A stretch of 10,724 nucleotides of DNA from Bacteroidales bacterium. GTDB taxonomy: Bacteria; Bacteroidota; Bacteroidia; Bacteroidales; VadinHA17. The stretch spans positions 1-10,724 of the forward strand of contig JAOZKQ010000052.1 of assembly GCA_029935275.1 (NCBI GenBank). The letters run 5' to 3'. Positions 1 through 5,839 of the stretch are shown piece by piece (position 1 is the stretch's first letter; every line of letters begins with the position of its first letter). Below the pieces are notes generated by a model. It saw nothing but the letters and a program-made list of their open reading frames with translations. It did no database searches and had not been told where the DNA came from. The position numbers were made by a program, and so were the translations under genes.

Positions 1-248
1 TTTATTATGGCAGATTTGACAATATGGTTTTTGCATATTTATTTTCTGAACCCAATGATGGTATGATAAGATTCTCACAATCACCTACGGGAGGCGGTCC
101 ACAAAATCCTGCCTGGGATTTTCATTTTATTATTCCAAATTTTATAGTTGGTAAGTTGTATTCGTTTAATGTAAGACTCATATATAAAGAATGGATAGGT
201 GCTGAAGATATCCAGAGAGAATATAAAAAGTGGAACAAAAATAAATAA
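1..248 (+). CDS. C-terminal end of an unrecognised protein (5' partial)
   Basis: An open reading frame enters from the left edge in the frame beginning at base 3 and ends at TAA 246-248, giving about 81 visible residues. The ATG at 24 is internal: the codons before it (YYGRFDN) continue the frame and read as normal protein, so this is the tail of a longer gene. The segment is rich in aromatic residues (AWDFHFIIPNF, GKLYSFNVRLIYK) and then has a charged end (AEDIQREYKKWNKNK). This would suit a terminal beta-sandwich strand set followed by a short helix. I do not recognise the family. The stop lies 8 bp before the GH172 gene on the same strand, so the two are probably co-transcribed and this is likely another member of the glycan-degradation cluster. 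That role is inferred from position only. Confidence 0.75.
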   Translation, partial: YYGRFDNMVFAYLFSEPNDGMIRFSQSPTGGGPQNPAWDFHFIIPNFIVGKLYSFNVRLIYKEWIGAEDIQREYKKWNKNK

Positions 249-256
249 ATAACGAT

Positions 257-1768
257 ATGAATATATTCAAATTCTTAACCATCACATTTTTACTTTCATC
301 GATTAGTGTTTTTGCTCAAAAAAACAACTCCGGATCAACTTTAGATAATCTTATATACAAACAGGATTTTAAAGCTCAACGGGAAAGTAGTTCAAATGAA
401 AATTTGCATAAAAATGGTGATGCTGTGTCAATTGAGCCTGGTGAGACAATTGTGTTGGGTGATCTCTCAGGCCCAGGCATCATCAATCATATCTGGATTA
501 CAATTGGCTCAGAAGATCCATTCTTTGGCCGATCATTAGTTATCCGGATGTACTGGGATGGCAGCGACAAACCAAGTGTTGAGGCACCATTGGGAGATTT
601 TTTTGGTGTTGGGCATGGAGCATTTGTGTCGTTTGAATCCAATCCGGTTAGCACTTCTTCTCATGGGAGAGCGAAAAATTGTTTTTGGAAAATGCCATTT
701 CGAAATAATGCAAAAGTTACAATTACAAATGAATCAAAAGAATATAGAACAGACTCATTTTATTATTATTTGGACTGGGAAAAACACGATAGTTTACCAG
801 AAGATGTGTTATATTTTCATGCACAGTATCGTCAACAATTTCCGGCTCAAACCGGAGATTACACGATATTAGAAACAGAAGGCGTTGGTCATTATGTAGG
901 AACCATCTATTCGGTACAAAATATGGAGCTGGGCTGGTTTGGAGAGGGTGATGATCGTTTTTATATTGATGGAGAAGAAATCCCTTCACTACGCGGCACC
1001 GGTACTGAAGACTATTTTGGAGATGCCTGGGGTTTTCGTCAATTTGATCGGCCTTATTATGGTGTATCTCTATGGGAAGGTTATTTTCCCGGAGACAGAG
1101 TCACCGCTTATCGTTGGCATATTCCGGATCCGATTCCTTTCAGAAAATCTATAAAAGTTACCATTGAACATCGTGGCAGTATTTTTTCTGATTTAGGAAT
1201 ACAATTGGGTAGTTTTATTGAACGCCCGGATTGGATTAGTTCGGTGGCTATTTGGTATCAGTCAACACCTGCGCAATTTGAAGAATCAATTCCACCCGCA
1301 AATAAACGTATCGCACCATATCAAATTTTTGCCGCAAAGAATTTAACTATCAGGGCAAATCCTGAAAACTGCATAAAGAAGGCCGATATTTCTCTGGATT
1401 TTATTCCCATGAAACCTGATGCCTATCTCGAATTTGATTTTAATGTTGAAAAAGACGGTAGGTACCAAATCAATGTGATTTTAATGCATTCACTTTTTAG
1501 TAGTAAATATCAACCATTTCTTGATGGTAAAGCTTTAGGCCCTGAATTGGATCTTTATACTTCAGGTAACGATCCAATCTGGAAACATCTTGATTTGCAT
1601 GATCTCACTACTGGTACTCATACCTTACGATTTGAAGGAAAAGGTGCTTCACCAAAAATGCGAACAATGGCACCACCGACTTATTATTTTAGTATGGTTT
1701 ATTTGATATTACTAAGACTGGAGGATATGAAAGGATATCATAATGCATATAATGAATTAGCAAAATAA
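257..1768 (+). CDS. Secreted GH172 (DUF2961) furanosidase-like enzyme
   Basis: A 503-residue protein with a type I-like signal peptide at residues 1-21 (hydrophobic core FLTITFLLSSISVFA, probable cut after FA). Residues about 60-260 carry the DUF2961 signature: GPGIINHIWIT, then the APLGDFFGVGHG motif and the GTGTEDYFGDAWGF motif. This family is now GH172. Its characterised members include difructose dianhydride I synthase/hydrolase and exo-acting D-arabinofuranosidases. The likely catalytic glutamates are E230 (in WFGEGDD) and E251 (in GTEDYF). Their 21-residue spacing equals that of E270/E291, which I recall for the bifidobacterial enzyme. Residues about 375-490 form an extra C-terminal beta-sandwich-like region, possibly carbohydrate-binding. 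The start is the first in-frame ATG and directly precedes the signal peptide. The exact linkage cut cannot be read from sequence; a furanoside is inferred from the family. Confidence 0.9.
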   Translation: MNIFKFLTITFLLSSISVFAQKNNSGSTLDNLIYKQDFKAQRESSSNENLHKNGDAVSIEPGETIVLGDLSGPGIINHIWITIGSEDPFFGRSLVIRMYWDGSDKPSVEAPLGDFFGVGHGAFVSFESNPVSTSSHGRAKNCFWKMPFRNNAKVTITNESKEYRTDSFYYYLDWEKHDSLPEDVLYFHAQYRQQFPAQTGDYTILETEGVGHYVGTIYSVQNMELGWFGEGDDRFYIDGEEIPSLRGTGTEDYFGDAWGFRQFDRPYYGVSLWEGYFPGDRVTAYRWHIPDPIPFRKSIKVTIEHRGSIFSDLGIQLGSFIERPDWISSVAIWYQSTPAQFEESIPPANKRIAPYQIFAAKNLTIRANPENCIKKADISLDFIPMKPDAYLEFDFNVEKDGRYQINVILMHSLFSSKYQPFLDGKALGPELDLYTSGNDPIWKHLDLHDLTTGTHTLRFEGKGASPKMRTMAPPTYYFSMVYLILLRLEDMKGYHNAYNELAK

Positions 1769-1823
1769 TAAATAAGGTATCACTAAAATAAGATAATGAG
1801 AATAGAAAAACAGAATAGAAATC

Positions 1824-4007
1824 ATGAAAAAAATTATAAGCATAATACTTGTAGTTATCTCTTTTGCCGGTGTTAATCTATACGCGAATGGAAAGGAAAT
1901 ATTTGATCAGAAATTTCCTATCGGAAAACCTGGAACAAAACTTGAATATAGTACAAAAACCAAAGAACTACCAGGGTCTGTAGTCAGGAAATTTGAAATA
2001 ACTCTCGGTGAGATTGAAGAAAAGAATGGTATCCCCTACCAATGGCTTCAGATAAATGCTGAAAAAGAGAACAATCAGACATTTTCTATATGGATACTCT
2101 CTTCAGCTTATCCTTCTGAATCACTAAAAATTGCTCAGAAAAATATCTTACGATATATTGTTTCAAAGTTTGATTCAAACCCGATTGAATTCGTAAATCA
2201 GAATTATGCTACAGCTGTTCTGCCCAATACCGGCGCTTGGAAACATCTTATGCCAAGATTAGAAAATGGCGAAAGCCCCATTAATCCCAAAGAAAAGAAA
2301 ATTAAATATTTAGGACTTGAATATAAACTTAAAAGTCGCAAACAATCGGAAATTCCATCCAATCCGAAAGAAACTATTGCAATCAACCTAACACCAAATT
2401 TACTCATTGGGATTCCTCACAATTCAAAAGTAAAAGACGAGACAAGAAGATATGATGAGTCCGACTATGAGTATGTTGAATTGACAAAGAAAAACTATTT
2501 GGAAATGATCGAAAATGGAATGAATGTACTTCGTGTTAATGACCAACAAGTTAAATGGATTGAGGAGGAGAACGTTTATTATTGGGGAATTGGTGGAGAG
2601 TCTGTCTCTTATCCCGAGTGCCTGTATCAGAGTAATTACATTGGGCCGGTCATATTCTTTGATGAACCAATGGTGGGTACAAGAGATCATGTAATCAAAC
2701 CGGGGTTCAAAGAAGATCCAGGCTTGCGTAAAACCATTACCCCACAGAAATTCCTTGAAGATTTTAAAAAAGTATATCATGAAAAGAAATATGAAGAAGG
2801 CCCTACCTTACTACTTAAAGGACTAGCTAAGAGAAAAGACGTTGATATCGGTGATATGAATTTTTTACAACAGAATATCTATTCATGGGAAACTATGCCA
2901 GCCTCAGCTATCTATCAGTTATCTGAAGGCGACAAGTCAACACCCTCTGCAATGGTTTTTGAACCTCCGGGAAGATTTGGAGCAAAGCGGGTTTTACCTG
3001 AACTAAATATGAGCTTTGATTGTCAGATCCCGATTGACGATCCTAAAAACCTGATTGGAATGATAACAGGCTTTTTACGAGGTGCTGCCCGTATAACCGA
3101 TAAGGAATGGGGAATCAGTATTTATGGTCAGGTACTTCGCTCGGATTCATACTGGCTGATGACACATGCATACGACCAGGGTGCTACTCATTTTTTTTAC
3201 TGGGATTCATATCAATTGGCTGCCGTTCCCTACAATGAATATCTTTCCTTGTCTAAGAATTTAAGAGAATATGCCAAAAACTTTCCAAAACGTGATTTGG
3301 AAAAACTGAAAAATACAGCTGAAGTAGCCATCTTAATTCCACCGGGGTATAATCTCGGGCATGTTAAAATGGGAATAGGAAATTTTAGCGGATTGCCCGA
3401 ACTCAATATGGAACGCAAAAATAGCCATGGCATCAAATATCGTGATGTAATGAATAATTTTTATATCGAAATTGAACGTTGTATCCGCCTGGGTGTGGAA
3501 TATGATTTATTCTGGAATATGGAAAACCTTGAATTAAATAATTACCGGGAGATTATAACTATCAGGGAAGACGGCAAAGTTGAAGTAGCGAAAAATGGGA
3601 AGAGTAAACTTCTGGATTCCGCCCGGATACCGGAACGTCCCGATGGTGACCGGCCTAAACTTTCAGTTGAGCTGGAAACAAACAATGGAAATTCACAAGG
3701 CACAGTTACAGCCCGTGCAAAAGTAATTGAAGGATCTGCCCCAATTTATTACACCCAGGGAGCAGGGAAAGACGGCATTTACAAAAACACTTATGTACTA
3801 TGGGAATTATACGGTCCCGAAGATGAAGACTATACTGATTTTTGGAATGAAAGATGGAATGTTTCTGTTATAGAAGAAAAAGAATCTACTTCTGTTGAAA
3901 TCAAATTCAATATAGATAAACCCGGGGATTATCGTTTGCGTGTATCTACAACCGATGTTGCAGGAAGAAGTACTGTAGTTTGGAAAGATCTAATTATTGA
4001 TGAATAA
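1824..4007 (+). CDS. Large secreted glycoside-hydrolase-like protein, no assigned family
   Basis: A 727-residue protein with a signal peptide (residues 1-21, core IISIILVVISFAGVNLYA). The N-terminal 180 or so residues look like a beta-rich domain. Residues about 185-490 have the alternating strand/helix look of a TIM-barrel, including LIGIPHNSK near the start, MVFEPPGRFG (E380) in the middle and FFYWDSYQLA (W460, D461) near the end. Residues about 500-585 (EVAILIPPGYNLGHV, ERCIRLGVEYDLFWNMENL) resemble the Rossmann/GATase-like middle domain of GH42 beta-galactosidases. Residues about 610-727 form an Ig-like beta-sandwich ending in DYRLRVSTTDVAGRST. I cannot name a CAZy family and no catalytic pair is certain. 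It sits 55 bp after the GH172 gene. Part of a second, broken copy of its C-terminus lies at 5715-5811, showing that this gene was once duplicated here. Confidence 0.8.
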   Translation: MKKIISIILVVISFAGVNLYANGKEIFDQKFPIGKPGTKLEYSTKTKELPGSVVRKFEITLGEIEEKNGIPYQWLQINAEKENNQTFSIWILSSAYPSESLKIAQKNILRYIVSKFDSNPIEFVNQNYATAVLPNTGAWKHLMPRLENGESPINPKEKKIKYLGLEYKLKSRKQSEIPSNPKETIAINLTPNLLIGIPHNSKVKDETRRYDESDYEYVELTKKNYLEMIENGMNVLRVNDQQVKWIEEENVYYWGIGGESVSYPECLYQSNYIGPVIFFDEPMVGTRDHVIKPGFKEDPGLRKTITPQKFLEDFKKVYHEKKYEEGPTLLLKGLAKRKDVDIGDMNFLQQNIYSWETMPASAIYQLSEGDKSTPSAMVFEPPGRFGAKRVLPELNMSFDCQIPIDDPKNLIGMITGFLRGAARITDKEWGISIYGQVLRSDSYWLMTHAYDQGATHFFYWDSYQLAAVPYNEYLSLSKNLREYAKNFPKRDLEKLKNTAEVAILIPPGYNLGHVKMGIGNFSGLPELNMERKNSHGIKYRDVMNNFYIEIERCIRLGVEYDLFWNMENLELNNYREIITIREDGKVEVAKNGKSKLLDSARIPERPDGDRPKLSVELETNNGNSQGTVTARAKVIEGSAPIYYTQGAGKDGIYKNTYVLWELYGPEDEDYTDFWNERWNVSVIEEKESTSVEIKFNIDKPGDYRLRVSTTDVAGRSTVVWKDLIIDE

Positions 4008-4010
4008 GAA

Positions 4011-4061
4011 AAAGCTGCAGGTAACTTCTAAAAATTGATCTTTGTAGAAATCTGCAGCCTT
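4011..4061. repeat. Imperfect inverted repeat (stem-loop) between the secreted gene and the GDPD gene
   Basis: The arms 4011-4020 (AAAGCTGCAG) and 4052-4061 (CTGCAGCCTT) pair at 9 of 10 positions. After a small internal loop the stem continues with TTCTA (4026-4030) against TAGAA (4045-4049), closing a loop of about 14 nt. There is no T-run after the right arm on the + strand, so it is not a classical intrinsic terminator in that direction. An A-run before the left arm would give a U-run on the opposite strand, but no minus-strand gene ends here. It could be an RNA-processing or stabilising hairpin after the 1824-4007 gene. The ATG at 4035 falls in its loop, which argues against that codon as a start. 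Confidence 0.4.
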
Positions 4062-4082
4062 AAACAAAATGTCAGAATAATT

Positions 4083-5561
4083 ATGCTAAATAATAACAAC
4101 TCTGATAGGAATTGTAGCAATCCAAGAATAAATCCCAATGGAATTGGTTGGAGAGTAATTAATATACTCTTTTTTGTAGTCATACTAATTTTTAATATAT
4201 TTTATATTTCTCTTCGATCATATTGGCCTGATATGAATGGTTCGCTCAAAGTTGAAACAGGATTAGGATGGGATTGGGCTAGAATACTTTTTAGTTTAGT
4301 ATTTGCTATTTTAGTATATTCATCAATACTGTTTTATAGACTATTTATCCTAAAGCTAAATGAGAATTGGTTGAATAAAATATTTTCTCTTTCATTTACA
4401 ATAATCTTTAGTTTGTGGCTGATTTATCTTTATTTATCAGACCTGCCAGAGTTAGCTCTACCTCTAACTATGCTTGACTTTTACAGTCCCATTATTTATG
4501 GCATTCTTGTTATAGGTTTGGGTTTATTGCTTTCCCGATTTATAAAATTATTCAAGAAGTTATGGAAAAATACTAATTCTAAGATAATAGCACTTTGCCT
4601 ATTGTTATCATATATTACAGTATGGTTTGTTCCCTTAATTCTTATACCTACTACTGTGCAAGATTTTCTTCCTCCAAAACCCATAATAATAGCTCACAGA
4701 GGCCTAACCTCATTAGCTCCCGAAAACACTTTGGCTGCTGGGGTTCTCGCTTCTGAAATGGGTGCTGATGGATGGGAAGTTGACGTTAGAATGAGTGCAG
4801 ATGGTAGATTATTCATGATGCATGATATAAATTTCATTCGCACAACAAATGTTACTGATGTTTTTCCAGGTCGCAAAAACGATGATGTTTCAATATTTAC
4901 CCTTGCTGAAATTCGACAATTAGATGCAGGATCCTGGTTTGTTGACGATGACCCATATCAAATATTTGGTTTTGGGAAATTAGATCCTTTGGATTATGAA
5001 AAATATCGTGGTTTGAAAATCCCCACTCTTGAAGAAGTAATTAACCTTACCGAAGAACTTAATCTTATATTGGATTTAGATCTAAAATTTTCATCATCTG
5101 ATCACCCTTTGTTTGAAAATTTTGATAGTTCATTGTTTTCTCAGTTGTTGTCTTCTAGTTTAAATTCAGAACGGATTTTATTGAGAAGTAACAATGAAAA
5201 TGCAATAAATATGACACGATTAATTAGAGATACAGTTGAAGAGACTATCCAGCAACATATTGTCCTTGACATCACGGGTTATTTAATCAATGAGCAATAT
5301 GATAATTTTCATAATGATAACATTGTAATAATGGCAGGAGTGATTAATTCTCCAGAAAGGTTTTCTCAACTTTGGTGTTTAGGTTTGGAATATGTATTGA
5401 CTGATACTCCTCATCTATTTTCTGTAATGTCCAAACCAAAATTTCATTTCACTTGGGATCAATATTTGACTTATTGGGTGATGAATTGTTTGATAGGTGT
5501 AAGCATAGGTATAATTTCTCTAAGAATAGTTAAAAAACGTGATAAATTAGATAAGGTCTAA
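4083..5561 (+). CDS. Membrane-anchored glycerophosphodiester phosphodiesterase (GDPD)
   Basis: This gene encodes 492 residues from the ATG at 4083. An in-frame ATG at 4035 would add 16 residues but lies in a hairpin loop and adds only a charged, non-signal stretch. Five hydrophobic helices fill residues 20-190 (for example ILFFVVILIFNIFYISL and YGILVIGLGLLLSRFI), and a sixth follows at about 460-482 near the C-terminus. Between them is a GDPD domain of PI-PLC-like TIM-barrel type. It has HRG (H205, R206), PENT (E214), EVDVR (E232, D234) and the second histidine MMHD (H247). These are the usual metal-binding and general acid/base residues for hydrolysing glycerophosphodiesters to glycerol-3-phosphate and an alcohol. 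The later acidic motif, commonly IEIK, reads LDLDLK. The domain should face outside the cytoplasm if helix five leads straight into it. It is the only polytopic membrane protein in the window and interrupts the run of exported enzymes. Confidence 0.88.
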   Translation: MLNNNNSDRNCSNPRINPNGIGWRVINILFFVVILIFNIFYISLRSYWPDMNGSLKVETGLGWDWARILFSLVFAILVYSSILFYRLFILKLNENWLNKIFSLSFTIIFSLWLIYLYLSDLPELALPLTMLDFYSPIIYGILVIGLGLLLSRFIKLFKKLWKNTNSKIIALCLLLSYITVWFVPLILIPTTVQDFLPPKPIIIAHRGLTSLAPENTLAAGVLASEMGADGWEVDVRMSADGRLFMMHDINFIRTTNVTDVFPGRKNDDVSIFTLAEIRQLDAGSWFVDDDPYQIFGFGKLDPLDYEKYRGLKIPTLEEVINLTEELNLILDLDLKFSSSDHPLFENFDSSLFSQLLSSSLNSERILLRSNNENAINMTRLIRDTVEETIQQHIVLDITGYLINEQYDNFHNDNIVIMAGVINSPERFSQLWCLGLEYVLTDTPHLFSVMSKPKFHFTWDQYLTYWVMNCLIGVSIGIISLRIVKKRDKLDKV

Positions 5562-5589
5562 TATAGCTTATTATATGTTTAGAAAATAT

Positions 5590-5719
5590 CGGATTACTAA
5601 CGATTTCCTTCATAATGTTACAATAAATGCCGGAAGGGCTGAGAGTAATAGCTTGTTCCTAAATGAAAGAAGTACAGACTTGCTTGTAGAAAACCATGTT
5701 GTATATATATAGTACCCGT
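5590..5719 (+). pseudogene. Remnant of a beta-helix gene, paralogous to the downstream gene at 5840-7699
   Basis: Bases 5591-5707 align without gaps to 7341-7457 inside the downstream beta-helix gene, with 98 of 117 identical by hand count (about 84%). The encoded peptide, RITNDFLHNVTINAGRAESN and onward, matches LITNNLIHDVTINAGRAESN in the intact gene. The frame ends at TAG 5710-5712. A one-base insertion in the TATATATA run at about 5704-5711 shifts the frame relative to the intact copy. Homology then runs to the CCCGT at 5715-5719, where the sequence switches to a different parent gene. Nothing corresponding to the N-terminal 500 residues or to the last 75 or so is present, so this is debris and not a functional gene. 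The ATG at 5575 upstream gives a chance 45-codon reading frame. Confidence 0.85.
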
Positions 5720-5811
5720 GCAAAAGTAATTAAAGGATCTGCCCCAATTTATTACACCCAGGGAGCAGGTAGGAGTACCATAATTTGAAAATATATTGTT
5801 ATTGCTAAATT
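5715..5811 (+). pseudogene. Remnant of the C-terminus of a paralogue of the 1824-4007 gene, with an internal deletion
   Basis: Bases 5715-5769 match 3712-3766 at 54 of 55 positions (single difference at 5732). They encode RAKVIKGSAPIYYTQGAG, matching the Ig-like domain of the large secreted protein. From 5765 onward the sequence matches the very end of that gene instead: 5765-5811 against 3960-4006, about 34 of 47 identical, coding GRSTII where the intact gene has GRSTVVW. The 198 bases between are missing. The deletion joins two GCAGG pentamers and keeps the reading frame. The intact TGG codon is TGA here (5785-5787), and the terminal acidic IIDE is lost. It overlaps the preceding remnant at the shared CCCGT. 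Too short and broken to be functional. Confidence 0.85.
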
Positions 5812-5839
5812 GAAAATATTTACTAACCCAAAGATAAAA

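Noticed and set aside
4035..4082. Longer N-terminus for the GDPD from ATG 4035
   Set aside because: The ATG sits in a hairpin loop and the added residues (IFVEICSLKQNVRII) do not form a signal or membrane helix. ATG 4083 is the more plausible start, though 4035 is not excluded.
5566..5589. Resemblance of AGCTTATT...AAAATAT here to the start of the gene at 7710 (7698-7720)
   Set aside because: Both stretches are short and AT-rich and need gaps to align, so this may be chance. It is not enough to claim a third gene fragment.
5575..5712. A 45-codon reading frame starting at ATG 5575
   Set aside because: Almost all of it is the beta-helix remnant in its old frame, and the ATG is a chance codon upstream of the homologous part. 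Nothing supports a functional small protein.
5810..5839. Longer N-terminus for the beta-helix protein from ATG 5810
   Set aside because: It would put ten charged or polar residues before the lipoprotein signal and lies at the end of pseudogene debris.
5765..5839. Possible Bacteroidota-type promoter (TAnnTTTG) before the beta-helix gene, e.g. the TAATTTG at 5781-5787
   Set aside because: The -7 box is one base short of the consensus and no -33 TTG box with proper spacing is evident. The sequence is also explained by homology to the end of the 1824-4007 gene.
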